From assembly GCA_019694795.1 (NCBI GenBank), contig JAIBBF010000023.1, positions 1 to 47,703 on the forward strand: 47,703 nt of DNA, given 5' to 3'. Below the pieces are notes generated by a model. The model was not told the DNA's origin, did not search any database, and worked only from the letters and a program-made list of their open reading frames with translations. The stretch comes from Flavobacteriales bacterium. GTDB taxonomy: Bacteria; Bacteroidota; Bacteroidia; Flavobacteriales_D; UBA2798. Below are positions 34,768 to 43,297 of this stretch, in pieces (the first letter of the stretch is position 1; every line of letters starts with the position of its first letter). Made by a program: the position numbers and the translations under genes.

Positions 34768-35715
34768 TCAAAGTTTCCAAAGTTTCGGGATGTTTGTTAA
34801 CATCGTTTCAACCATTCTATTCAAATCATATGCCGCTTTCCAGCCCCAATCCTTTTGCGCCACCTCATCATTAATACTTTTCGGCCAGGAATCGGCAATG
34901 GCCTGACGAAAATCTGGTTTGTAAGAGATTGAAAAAGAAGGGATATGCTGACGAATAGCGGCTGAAATATCTTCCGGTGTAAAGCTGATTCCCCCCAAAT
35001 TATAACTCGACCAAACTGTCAATTTCTCCGTCGGAGCCTGCATTAATTCAATGGTGGCCCGGATGGCATCTTCCATGTACATCATCGGCAACGCCGTTTC
35101 GGGGCCCAAAAAGCATTCATAAGAACCCGATTTTAAGGCCTGATGAAAAATATCTACCGCGTAATCGGTTGTTCCACCGCCAGGAAGTGCTTTATAGCCA
35201 ATTAAACCGGGGTAACGAATGCCACGCACATCTACACCAAACTTATTGTGATAGTATTCGCACCAGCGTTCACCGGCTTGCTTACTGATTCCGTATACCG
35301 TAGAGGGTTCCATTACGGTGTACTGAGGAGTCATCACCCGAGGGGTGGTGGGACCAAAAACGGCGATAGAACTCGGCCAGTAAATTTTTTGAATCAAGCC
35401 TTCCTTCGCCATTTCCAACACCGAAAACAGACTTTCCATATTGAGTTTCCAGGCAAAAGCAGGATTTTTTTCGGCGGTGGCCGAAAGTAGAGCAGCTAAA
35501 AGATAGACCTGGGTAACCTGGTGCTTTTTCACGATTTCGAGCAGGCGATCCTTATTCAAAACATCAAGCTGTTCATAGGGAGAATCGCTTTTATCGTCCT
35601 CTTTCAGATCAGAAGAAATCACCTGATCCTGACCATAAATTCTTCTCAACTCCTCCACCAATTCGGTTCCGATTTGTCCACGAGAACCGATAACCAAAAT
35701 TTTTTCCTTTTTCAT
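34768..35715 (-). CDS. tdh: SDR-type L-threonine 3-dehydrogenase family epimerase/dehydrogenase
   Basis: 315 residues, extended SDR fold. The NAD loop is IGSRGQIGTELVEEL at the N-terminus; YLLAALLSATAEKNP, WPSSIAVFG and YGISKQAGERW (YxxxK catalytic) follow. The substrate-region motif YPGLIGYKALPGGGTTDYAVDIF, and PMMYMEDAIRATI, match the bacterial SDR-type threonine dehydrogenase rather than sugar epimerases. It makes 2-amino-3-oxobutyrate from threonine. The 2-amino-3-ketobutyrate ligase is not in the window. Confidence 0.86.
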   Translation of the reverse strand: MKKEKILVIGSRGQIGTELVEELRRIYGQDQVISSDLKEDDKSDSPYEQLDVLNKDRLLEIVKKHQVTQVYLLAALLSATAEKNPAFAWKLNMESLFSVLEMAKEGLIQKIYWPSSIAVFGPTTPRVMTPQYTVMEPSTVYGISKQAGERWCEYYHNKFGVDVRGIRYPGLIGYKALPGGGTTDYAVDIFHQALKSGSYECFLGPETALPMMYMEDAIRATIELMQAPTEKLTVWSSYNLGGISFTPEDISAAIRQHIPSFSISYKPDFRQAIADSWPKSINDEVAQKDWGWKAAYDLNRMVETMLTNIPKLWKL

Positions 35716-35800
35716 TGCTAGTGCATTGAGCGGTAAAAATAGGATTATTTCGATATGGGAAAACAGGAAAAATGAAATGCCCTAAAGATTAAAAGCAGGT

Positions 35801-35831
35801 TTTGCACCCTGTGATGAATTCCTTAATTTTG
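35801..35831 (+). promoter_or_regulatory. Promoter of trhO
   Basis: TTTG (35801-35804), a 19-nt spacer and TAATTTTG (35824-35831): an exact Bacteroidota consensus. Predicted start near 35838, so the usable start codons are 35847 or 35856 rather than the upstream ATG at 35802. Confidence 0.7.
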
Positions 35832-35846
35832 CACTTCACCATATTC

Positions 35847-36926
35847 ATGCAAAATATGGCATTACTGCACAATAAATATGACAAGGCGACCCTGAAAAAA
35901 CGCCTTGAGGCTGAGCCTTTTCATCGCCATACCATTTCGTTTTACCGGTATGTGATTATTAGCGACCCCCATCTGCTGCGCGATGAGCTCTATGCGGAAT
36001 GGAGCAAACTGGGCGTATTAGGAAGAATATATGTGGCCAAAGAAGGAATTAATGCCCAAATGAGTGTTCCCTATCCGAACATGGAACAATTCACCGAAAA
36101 ATTATATGCCCGAAAAGGATTTGAAAACATTCCCTTTAAGCATGCGGTGGATGGCGACGGAGAAGGTTTTTTGAAGCTTACTATTAAAGTAAGAAACAAA
36201 ATTGTGGCCGACGGATTAGACGATAACAGTTTCGATGTTACCAATGTAGGAAAACACCTCAGTGCAAAAGAATTCAATGAAGCACTGGAACTCCCCGATA
36301 CCATTGTGGTAGATATGCGGAATCAATATGAAAGTGAAGTTGGAAAATTTGTAGGAGCAATAACCCCTGATGCAGATACGTTTAAAGAAGAGCTCCCCAT
36401 GGTATTGGAGCAATTAAAAGGACAGGAAAACAAAAAAGTACTGCTCTATTGCACCGGTGGCGTTCGCTGCGAAAAAGCCAGTGCGTTTTTAAAGCACCAC
36501 GGTTTTAACGATGTTAACCAATTACACGGAGGAATTATTGACTATGTACGGCAGATAAAAACTGAAAATTTGCCTTCTAAATTCATTGGCAAAAACTTCG
36601 TTTTCGATAACCGCTTGGGGGAAAGAATTACCTCCGATATCATTGCGCAATGTCACCAATGTGGTGCCCCCTGCGACGACCACACCAATTGCGCCAACGA
36701 TGCTTGTCACCTTTTATTTATTCAATGTCCCTCCTGCAAAGAAAAATATGAAGGATGTTGTACTCCGGGTTGTATGGAAGTATTGCATTTACCCGAAGCA
36801 GAACAGGAAAAGATCAGAAAGGAAATGGGGAAACACGATTCGCTGAGCATGTATAAAAGCAGAATCCGTCCCGATCTAAAAGCCTTGCTTGCAGCAGGAA
36901 AAACCAGCTGGAGAGAGAAGCTCTGA
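35847..36926 (+). CDS. trhO: tRNA uridine(34) hydroxylase TrhO (YceA, rhodanese-related)
   Basis: 359 residues from ATG 35847, chosen because the promoter places the transcript start after the more distal ATGs. N-terminal [30 protein letters not shown], the central rhodanese domain with the active Cys in [17 protein letters not shown], and [37 protein letters not shown] plus a cysteine-rich end match E. coli YceA closely. The enzyme hydroxylates U34 of tRNA to 5-hydroxyuridine with O2. The C-terminal cysteines probably bind zinc. Confidence 0.95.
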   Translation: MQNMALLHNKYDKATLKKRLEAEPFHRHTISFYRYVIISDPHLLRDELYAEWSKLGVLGRIYVAKEGINAQMSVPYPNMEQFTEKLYARKGFENIPFKHAVDGDGEGFLKLTIKVRNKIVADGLDDNSFDVTNVGKHLSAKEFNEALELPDTIVVDMRNQYESEVGKFVGAITPDADTFKEELPMVLEQLKGQENKKVLLYCTGGVRCEKASAFLKHHGFNDVNQLHGGIIDYVRQIKTENLPSKFIGKNFVFDNRLGERITSDIIAQCHQCGAPCDDHTNCANDACHLLFIQCPSCKEKYEGCCTPGCMEVLHLPEAEQEKIRKEMGKHDSLSMYKSRIRPDLKALLAAGKTSWREKL

Positions 36927-36929
36927 CAC

Positions 36930-36960
36930 TTGCGCAAGGTCCATCTTTTTCGTAGTTTTG
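36930..36960 (+). promoter_or_regulatory. Promoter upstream of hmgA leader region
   Basis: TTG (36930-36932), 20-nt spacer, TAGTTTTG (36953-36960), an exact -7 element. Predicted start about 36966, just at a short ORF; hmgA begins 158 nt further on. Confidence 0.6.
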
Positions 36961-36967
36961 TAAAACC

Positions 36968-37042
36968 ATGACCGGAAGATATACCTCTTCTCGATTTAAC
37001 ATTACGGATTTAAAGCAGGTTACCAAACGCAATCCGGAATGA
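36968..37042 (+). CDS. Possible 24-residue leader ORF before hmgA
   Basis: ATG to TGA encoding 24 residues (starting MTGRYTSSRF, ending TKRNPE). It begins within a few bases of the transcription start predicted from the promoter 36930-36960, so it would be leaderless or nearly so. It is basic, with no signal peptide and no run of Tyr or Phe. I do not recognise it. Chance is possible at this length; the promoter position and the hairpin behind it are the only support. Confidence 0.3.
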   Translation: MTGRYTSSRFNITDLKQVTKRNPE

Positions 37043-37046
37043 TTTT

Positions 37047-37090
37047 GCTATCCTGAATTATCAGGCGGATAGCTCTTATCCAATTTTTTT
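37047..37090 (+). other. Bulged hairpin followed by a T-run upstream of hmgA
   Basis: GCTAT (37047-37051) pairs with ATAGC (37069-37073) and CCTGA with TCAGG, with a 3-nt bulge and ATTA loop. A T7 run at 37084-37090 follows after 10 nt, too far for a canonical terminator. It may be an attenuator, a processing signal, or the end of a short transcript. Confidence 0.4.
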
Positions 37091-37124
37091 CATTATTTTT
37101 TGATCATCCAAAAACAGGAACAAT

Positions 37125-38282
37125 ATGCCCATATACCACAAACTGGGGAAGTTCCCCCAAAAACGTCATACCGTTTTCCAGCAAGAAAACAAGCGACATT
37201 ATTACGAACAACTTTTCGGAACGGAAGGCTTCAGTGGAATGTCGTCTCTTCTCTACCATGTGCATCGTCCCACACAGGTAAAAGAAGTGCTGAAATCATA
37301 CGATGTAAGTCCGAAAATTGCCATCGATAAAAACATCAAATCATTATTGCTGAAAGGATTTGAACTTGCTCCTGAAAACGACTATCTGCAAAGCCGGAAA
37401 ACAGTTTTAATGAATAGCGACTGTTCCATTATTCTTGCAGCTCCGAAGCAATCGCAACGTGAATATTTCTACAAAAATGCCGATGCCGATGAAATGATTT
37501 TCATTCACAAAGGGAGTGGAAAATTGCGCACTATGATGGGGAATATTCAATTTGAATATGGCGACTACCTGATTGTGCCACGGGGAATGATTTACCAGAT
37601 GGAATTTGATACCGAAGACAATCGTTTGTTTATTGTAGAATCGTTCCATCCTTTTTATACACCGAAACGATATAAAAATTCGCACGGTCAGTTATTGGAA
37701 CATTCTCCCTTCTGCGAACGCGATTTTAAACTTCCTACCGAGTTGGAAACAAACGATGAAAAGGGTGATTTTCTGATTAAAATAAAAAAGGAAGGCATGA
37801 TGCATGAAGTTGTTTATGCAACTCATCCTTTTGACGTAATTGGTTGGGATGGATACAATTTCCCCTGGGGATTTTCCATTCACAATTTTGAACCCATCAC
37901 CGGAAGAGTGCATCAGCCACCACCGGTACATCAAACCTTTGAAACAAATGCCTTCGTAGTGTGTTCGTTTTGTCCGCGACTTTACGATTACCACCCACAA
38001 GCAATTCCTGCTCCTTACAACCACAGCAACATCGATAGTGATGAAGTGCTGTATTATGTAGATGGTGATTTTATGAGCAGAAATAATATTAAGCAGGGAC
38101 ATATTACACTGCATCCAAAGGGCATTCCGCATGGACCTGCACCGGGAGCGATGGAGCGTTCCATCGGACAAAAAGAAACCCAGGAACTTGCCGTGATGGT
38201 GGACACCTTCCGTCCGCTAATGGTAACCGAAGAAGCCATGCGCTTAGATGATGGTCAATATTACAAAAGCTGGGTAGAATAA
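37125..38282 (+). CDS. hmgA: Homogentisate 1,2-dioxygenase
   Basis: Opens the ring of homogentisate to maleylacetoacetate in tyrosine breakdown, using non-haem Fe(II) and O2. 385 residues, cupin fold, of the shorter Bacteroidota type. Signatures: GMSSLLYHVHRPTQV, DEMIFIHKGSGKL, DYLIVPRGMIYQ, ESFHPFYTPKRYKN, HEVVYATHPFDVIGWDG, and the metal-site region APYNHSNIDSDEVLYYVDG and ITLHPKGIPHGPAPG. The likely ligands are His300, the following Glu and the His in GIPHGP. hppD, the preceding pathway step, starts 34 bp downstream, so the two form an operon. Confidence 0.95.
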   Translation: MPIYHKLGKFPQKRHTVFQQENKRHYYEQLFGTEGFSGMSSLLYHVHRPTQVKEVLKSYDVSPKIAIDKNIKSLLLKGFELAPENDYLQSRKTVLMNSDCSIILAAPKQSQREYFYKNADADEMIFIHKGSGKLRTMMGNIQFEYGDYLIVPRGMIYQMEFDTEDNRLFIVESFHPFYTPKRYKNSHGQLLEHSPFCERDFKLPTELETNDEKGDFLIKIKKEGMMHEVVYATHPFDVIGWDGYNFPWGFSIHNFEPITGRVHQPPPVHQTFETNAFVVCSFCPRLYDYHPQAIPAPYNHSNIDSDEVLYYVDGDFMSRNNIKQGHITLHPKGIPHGPAPGAMERSIGQKETQELAVMVDTFRPLMVTEEAMRLDDGQYYKSWVE

Positions 38283-38316
38283 TTTTTTAATGTTAAACTG
38301 AACAATACAAAATACA

Positions 38317-39477
38317 ATGGCTAAAGAAGTAAAAAGTGTAGAATACGGTTTGGAAAAAATATTTGAAGGAGCTCAGGATTTCCTTCCTTTATTAGGAACC
38401 GACTATGTAGAATTTTATGTGGGAAATGCCAAACAGGCAGCGCATTATTATAAAACGGCATTTGGGTTTCAGTCCTACGCCTACTCCGGCTTAGAAACCG
38501 GAAACAGAGAAAGTGTTTCTTATGTTTTAAAGCAAGATAAAATCCGCTTAGTGCTCACTACGGCATTACATTCCAATTCACCCATTGGTGAGCATGTAAA
38601 AAAACATGGGGATGGTGTTAAAGTAATTGCGCTTTGGGTAGAGGATGCGCGCAAATCGTGGGAAGAAACTACGAAACGTGGTGCTAAATCATTTATGGAG
38701 CCAACCGTAGAAAAAGATGCCCATGGTGAAGTAGTGCGCAGTGGTATTTACACCTATGGTGAAACCGTTCACATTTTTGTTGAGCGCAAAAATTATAAAG
38801 GTTTGTTTTTACCCGGATTCATGGAATGGAAAAGCGATTACAATCCAAGTCCCGTAGGATTAAAATTCATCGACCACATGGTTGGTAATGTAGGATGGAA
38901 TCAGATGAACACCTGGGTAAAATGGTATGAAGATGTAATGGGTTTTGTAAATTTCTTATCGTTCGACGACAAGCAAATTCATACTGAATACTCTGCTTTA
39001 ATGAGTAAAGTAATGAGTAACGGAAATGGAAGAATAAAATTCCCCATTAACGAACCTGCAGAAGGCAAAAAGAAATCGCAAATTGAAGAGTACCTCGATT
39101 TTTATGAAGATTCCGGCGTACAGCACATTGCTGTCGCTACTGATGATATCATAAAAACCGTAAGCGAATTAAAAGCCCGTGGCGTAGAATTTTTACCTCC
39201 TCCACCCCAGGCCTATTACGATGAAATTCCAGCCCGTTTAGGAGTTCACCGCGATATGATGAAGGAAGACATCAAAGAATTACAAAAACTCTCCATTCTG
39301 GTTGATGCAGACGAAGAAGGTTACCTCCTTCAAATCTTCACCAAACCGGTAGAGGATCGTCCAACCCTGTTTTTTGAAATCATTCAACGCATGGGTGCAA
39401 AAGGATTTGGTGCAGGGAATTTTAAAGCCCTGTTTGAGAGTATCGAACGCGAACAAGCACTTAGAGGGACGCTCTAA
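38317..39477 (+). CDS. hppD: 4-hydroxyphenylpyruvate dioxygenase
   Basis: Converts 4-hydroxyphenylpyruvate to homogentisate, the substrate of HmgA. 386 residues, two VOC domains. Fe ligands are seen in KFIDHMVGNV, SGVQHIAVATDDI and LFFEIIQRMGAKGFGAGNFKALFESIEREQ, the last being the family's C-terminal signature. The start ATG 38317 gives the usual N-terminus. It follows hmgA by 34 bp and is closed by a strong terminator. Fumarylacetoacetase and the isomerase are not in this window. Confidence 0.97.
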   Translation: MAKEVKSVEYGLEKIFEGAQDFLPLLGTDYVEFYVGNAKQAAHYYKTAFGFQSYAYSGLETGNRESVSYVLKQDKIRLVLTTALHSNSPIGEHVKKHGDGVKVIALWVEDARKSWEETTKRGAKSFMEPTVEKDAHGEVVRSGIYTYGETVHIFVERKNYKGLFLPGFMEWKSDYNPSPVGLKFIDHMVGNVGWNQMNTWVKWYEDVMGFVNFLSFDDKQIHTEYSALMSKVMSNGNGRIKFPINEPAEGKKKSQIEEYLDFYEDSGVQHIAVATDDIIKTVSELKARGVEFLPPPPQAYYDEIPARLGVHRDMMKEDIKELQKLSILVDADEEGYLLQIFTKPVEDRPTLFFEIIQRMGAKGFGAGNFKALFESIEREQALRGTL

Positions 39478-39494
39478 TTCGGTTTAACCGCAAG

Positions 39495-39523
39495 AAAAGC
39501 CCCGAAGCATCGGGGCTTTTTTT
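39495..39523 (+). terminator. Rho-independent terminator of hmgA-hppD
   Basis: AAAAGCCCCG (39495-39504) and CGGGGCTTTT (39511-39520) around a 6-nt loop, then more T. Nearly the same stem as the terminator at 33693-33722. Confidence 0.9.
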
Positions 39524-39592
39524 ATGGCTTTATCAACATGTAATTGCTTTATTCCCGAAATAAGGCAGATAAATTGTAATTTGGTATTTGCA

Positions 39593-39826
39593 ATGAAAAA
39601 ACGAATCCTCACCTCACTGATGCTCGCTTGTATGAGCCTTGAATTACTGGCACAAACCAGTGTTTCGGACAGCACCGTTGTTAAGGCCGAAGATGTTGCT
39701 TCCAATCCCGCACCGGCTGAGGGAGGGGGACATAAAATGCTCTATTTTGCCATTGCCGTAGTAGTGGTTGGGGCATTGGTTATGATTAGAGAAAACAAAA
39801 AAAACAAATCGACAGATCATGAATAA
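39593..39826 (+). CDS. Small exported protein with one membrane segment
   Basis: 77 residues from ATG 39593 (MKKRILTSLMLACMSLELLAQ, signal peptide). A short polar part with EGGGH follows, then one membrane segment (MLYFAIAVVVVGALVMI) and a charged end (RENKKNKSTDHE). Function not recognised. Its stop overlaps the next gene by 8 bp, so it is coupled to the MORN-type lipoprotein. A longer reading frame starting at 39524 would overlap the terminator and is not preferred. Confidence 0.6.
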   Translation: MKKRILTSLMLACMSLELLAQTSVSDSTVVKAEDVASNPAPAEGGGHKMLYFAIAVVVVGALVMIRENKKNKSTDHE

Positions 39827-40244
39827 AATCATTTTCTCAGGACTATTTTATTTCTTTTTTGGTGCATTACTTATTTCCTGCGGAGGAGAAAGTAAAAATG
39901 AAGAAATCAAAAAAGATACAGTTGCCAACCATACTGAAAAGTACAATCCCGCAAAAGGAATGAGTGAGGGGATGAATATTACTTATTATCCCAATGGACA
40001 ATTAAAAATGAAAGGGGAAGTGCTGCAGGGAAAACGTCACGGTATCTGGACCACCTGGTATGAAAACGGAATGAAGTGGAGTGAAAACGAATACAACCTT
40101 GGAGCCTTGGATGGTAAAACCGTGAGTTACTACAAAAACGGTCAGGTGCATTACATCGGATATTACCGTGGCGATAAAAAGAATGGAAAATGGACCTTCT
40201 TCGACGAACAAGGAACCATGACCAAGGAAGAGGAGTTTAAATAA
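39819..40244 (+). CDS. MORN/YwqK-type repeat lipoprotein
   Basis: 141 residues, lipoprotein signal ending LLISCGGE. Four repeat units follow: YYPNGQLKMKGE, WYENGMKWSENE, YYKNGQVHYIGY and FFDEQGTMTKEEE, with GKRHGIW and GKW elements between, as in MORN-type proteins. The role is unknown. It is the second such protein in the window. The dnaG start follows its stop directly (TAA ATG). Confidence 0.78.
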   Translation: MNKIIFSGLFYFFFGALLISCGGESKNEEIKKDTVANHTEKYNPAKGMSEGMNITYYPNGQLKMKGEVLQGKRHGIWTTWYENGMKWSENEYNLGALDGKTVSYYKNGQVHYIGYYRGDKKNGKWTFFDEQGTMTKEEEFK

Positions 40245-42221
40245 ATGATTCCAAAGGAGACAGTTGAATTAATAACGGAAACCGCTCGCATTGATGAAGT
40301 GGTTGGCGACTATGTATCCTTAAAAAAAAGAGGTGCTAACCTGATGGGGCTTTGTCCCTTTCACAATGAAAAAACGCCTTCGTTTACTGTTTCTCCTGCA
40401 AAAGGAATTTACAAATGCTTTGGTTGCGGTAAAGCCGGCAATTCGGTCAACTTTATTATGGAGCAGGAACATGTTTCCTATCCGGATGCTTTGCGTCACT
40501 TAGCCAGAAAGTACAACATCACCATTGAGGAAGAACAACGAAGTGTAGAGGAAATACAACAGGAAAGTGAAAAAGAAGCTTTATATGTAGTTTCACAATA
40601 CGCGCAAAAACACTTCACACATAATTTGATGGAAACCGAAGAGGGTCGGTCCATCGGTTTATCTTATTTTAAAGAAAGAGGTTTTTCCTTACCCACCATT
40701 GAAAAATTCCAACTGGGATTTGCCATTGATTCGTATGAAGATTTATTGGTGCATGCAAAAGAAAATGGTTATAGCATCGATTTATTGGAAAAATGCGGTT
40801 TAATAAAAACGCGCGACGATGGAAAACAATTTGATTTCTTCAGAGGAAGAGTCATTTTCCCCATTCATAATGTAACCGGTAAAGTAATTGCATTTGGCGC
40901 CCGTACATTAAAAAGCGATAAGAAGGAACCGAAATATTTAAATTCTCCCGAAACTGAAATCTATGTAAAGAGCAATATTCTCTATGGAATATCCTTTGCA
41001 AAGCGAGCCATCATATCGAATGATAATTGCTTTTTGGTGGAAGGTTATACGGACGTGATTTCACTTTCGCAAACCGGGATTGAAAATGTGGTGGCTTCAA
41101 GTGGTACATCTTTAACCACGGGACAAATCCGACTGATAAAACGCTATACGCAAAACATCACCATTCTTTACGATGGAGACAGTGCCGGTATTAAGGCATC
41201 GTTCCGTGGAATTGATATGATTCTGGAAGAAGGAATGAATGTACGTGTACTTTTATTCCCCGATGGAGAGGATCCGGATTCATATGCCAGAAATCACTCC
41301 ACCGAAGAAGTTCACCAATTCATCCGTGAGCATTCTGAAGATTTTATCCTTTTTAAAACAAAAATTCTACAACAGGAAGCCGACCAGGATCCTGTAAAAA
41401 AAGCAGCATTAATCCGCGATTTAATTGCAAGTATTGCATTGGTTCCCGATGCCATTACCCGTTCGGTTTACATTAAAGAATGCAGCAAGCTGTTTGAAAT
41501 TGCTGAACAAACGCTCATCAATGAGCTGAACAAATTTCGTCGCACAAAATCTGCCAAAGAAAGCGGCGCAGATTTGCCCTATACGGAAATACCGGAGAAG
41601 AAACAGGAAGTCACCCGTGAGGAAGAAAGCGTTAATGAATTATTGCCCCAGGAAAAAGATTTAGTCCGCATCCTGCTCAATTATGGCGAACGCGATCTGG
41701 AATATGAGATAACCGTTACCGAAGAAGAGATTGGTCCCGACGGAAAACAAAAAATACATAAGGAGATTTTGCAGACAACGGTGGCGGAATTTATTGTTCA
41801 CCAATTACTGAGCGACGGACTCGAATTTGAGCAAAGCGAATTTGCAGCGATACTAGGCGACTATGCGCTTGCGCTGGAAGGCGGATTAATTTTAAAACAA
41901 AATCACTTTTTACAACAGGCAGAAGAAATCGGTAAAACGGCAGTTGATCTGGTTGTAACCCCTTATTCGCTCAGTGCAAAATGGCGCGACAAGCACATGA
42001 TTTTTACAAAGCTGGAAGAGGAAAAATTATCCTACATGGTAAAAAATGCCGTGTACTCCTATAAATTAAAAAAAGTAATGCAGTTTATTCAGAACATTCA
42101 GAAAAAACTGAAAAACGACATTACAGAAGAGGAAGTCAATCAATTACTCGAAGATCAGATGGCTTTATTTGAGGTAAAGAAAAAACTATCTGAGGAATTG
42201 GGAAGAGTCATTATCCGCTAA
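40245..42221 (+). CDS. dnaG: DNA primase
   Basis: Makes RNA primers at the replication fork. 658 residues. CHC2 zinc finger (CPFHNEKTPSF..YKCFGCGKAGN), the catalytic core with TOPRIM (FLVEGYTDVISL, SSGTSLTTGQ, LYDGDSAGIKA), and a C-terminal helicase-interaction domain. All motifs are present. It sits in a tightly packed run: its start is directly after the MORN lipoprotein and its stop shares a base with the channel gene (TAATG). Here the neighbours are envelope and signalling genes rather than the usual rpsU-dnaG-rpoD order. Confidence 0.97.
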   Translation: MIPKETVELITETARIDEVVGDYVSLKKRGANLMGLCPFHNEKTPSFTVSPAKGIYKCFGCGKAGNSVNFIMEQEHVSYPDALRHLARKYNITIEEEQRSVEEIQQESEKEALYVVSQYAQKHFTHNLMETEEGRSIGLSYFKERGFSLPTIEKFQLGFAIDSYEDLLVHAKENGYSIDLLEKCGLIKTRDDGKQFDFFRGRVIFPIHNVTGKVIAFGARTLKSDKKEPKYLNSPETEIYVKSNILYGISFAKRAIISNDNCFLVEGYTDVISLSQTGIENVVASSGTSLTTGQIRLIKRYTQNITILYDGDSAGIKASFRGIDMILEEGMNVRVLLFPDGEDPDSYARNHSTEEVHQFIREHSEDFILFKTKILQQEADQDPVKKAALIRDLIASIALVPDAITRSVYIKECSKLFEIAEQTLINELNKFRRTKSAKESGADLPYTEIPEKKQEVTREEESVNELLPQEKDLVRILLNYGERDLEYEITVTEEEIGPDGKQKIHKEILQTTVAEFIVHQLLSDGLEFEQSEFAAILGDYALALEGGLILKQNHFLQQAEEIGKTAVDLVVTPYSLSAKWRDKHMIFTKLEEEKLSYMVKNAVYSYKLKKVMQFIQNIQKKLKNDITEEEVNQLLEDQMALFEVKKKLSEELGRVIIR

Positions 42222-43297
42222 TGCTAAGTTATCCCATCATAACATTCAGTTCTGATTTTAGTATTACTATACTAAATGTCATTTTATTTCTATTGTTATG
42301 GATATTATCCCGACTGGGAAGAAAACATGCGAAAGATTTAGTGCGTCCCTTTTTTAAAAAGGAAAAAATAAAAGTGGGCGACCGTGAACTGGCCACCATC
42401 ACGCTGGTGAAACAATTCATTAATATTCTCGCCATTGTTTTAGCCATTGAAAGTTTATCGGTCAATAATAAAAATGTCGGCTTTACCGAGTTATTGGAAT
42501 TCGATTTGATTCGTATTGACAAATTCCACATTTCGATTTACAATATTTTATTGGTAGCCATTTTTGTGATTAGTGCGCGAATTTTAACCTCCACCATTCG
42601 TATTTGGGTATTGCGAAGCGTAAAAGAAGAACGTGAATCGCAGAACAAAGCACATACGATGATTCGTTTGCTGCAATATTTCATTTATACGCTGTTTATT
42701 GTTCTGGCCATTCAGAGTTTTGGAATCGACATTACCATTCTGATTGCATCGTCTGCTGCTTTATTTGTTGGATTGGGATTAGGTCTGCAAAAAATATTCG
42801 CCGATATCATTTCCGGCTTTATTTTATTGTTTGAAGGAAGTATTAAAATTGGTGACGTAGTAGAAGTTGACAAAATGATGGCCAAAGTGATTGAAATCAA
42901 CATCCGCACTTCCACTGTAAGAACCCGCGATGGAAATTACCTGATAATTCCCAATTCGAAACTAACCTCCGAAAACCTGAACAACTGGTCCTACAACCAA
43001 AAATCCACCCGTTACTTTATTCAAATCTCCACAAAAAATGAAACTGATCCGGAACTAATCCGATCGCTATTATACCAATGTGCATTGCAACATCATTTAA
43101 TCGATAAGAAAAAACCGATCCAGGTATTTCTCGAAGATTTTGGCGATAGCAGCATTAAATTTCAATTGAGTTACTGGACCTCTCACGCCTGGGAAGTACA
43201 GCGCATACAAAGTGATCTTCGTTTTTTAATCGACAAATCACTACGCGCAGAAGGAATTCATCCGGTGGCTTCGAATAAGAAAGGAGATGAGCAATGA
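42221..43297 (+). CDS. MscS-type mechanosensitive channel
   Basis: 358 residues with four membrane segments followed by the MscS pore and beta domain: DITILIASSAALFVGLGLGLQKIFADIISGFILLFEGSIKIGDVVEVD. The Gly/Ala-rich pore helix is followed by the conserved IISG and GDVVE segments; IKVIEINIRTSTVRTRDGNYLIIPN-type residues complete the domain. It releases solutes at hypo-osmotic shock at the inner membrane. Starts in dnaG's stop (TAATG) and ends in the SpoIIE gene's start (ATGA). Confidence 0.95.
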   Translation: MLSYPIITFSSDFSITILNVILFLLLWILSRLGRKHAKDLVRPFFKKEKIKVGDRELATITLVKQFINILAIVLAIESLSVNNKNVGFTELLEFDLIRIDKFHISIYNILLVAIFVISARILTSTIRIWVLRSVKEERESQNKAHTMIRLLQYFIYTLFIVLAIQSFGIDITILIASSAALFVGLGLGLQKIFADIISGFILLFEGSIKIGDVVEVDKMMAKVIEINIRTSTVRTRDGNYLIIPNSKLTSENLNNWSYNQKSTRYFIQISTKNETDPELIRSLLYQCALQHHLIDKKKPIQVFLEDFGDSSIKFQLSYWTSHAWEVQRIQSDLRFLIDKSLRAEGIHPVASNKKGDEQ

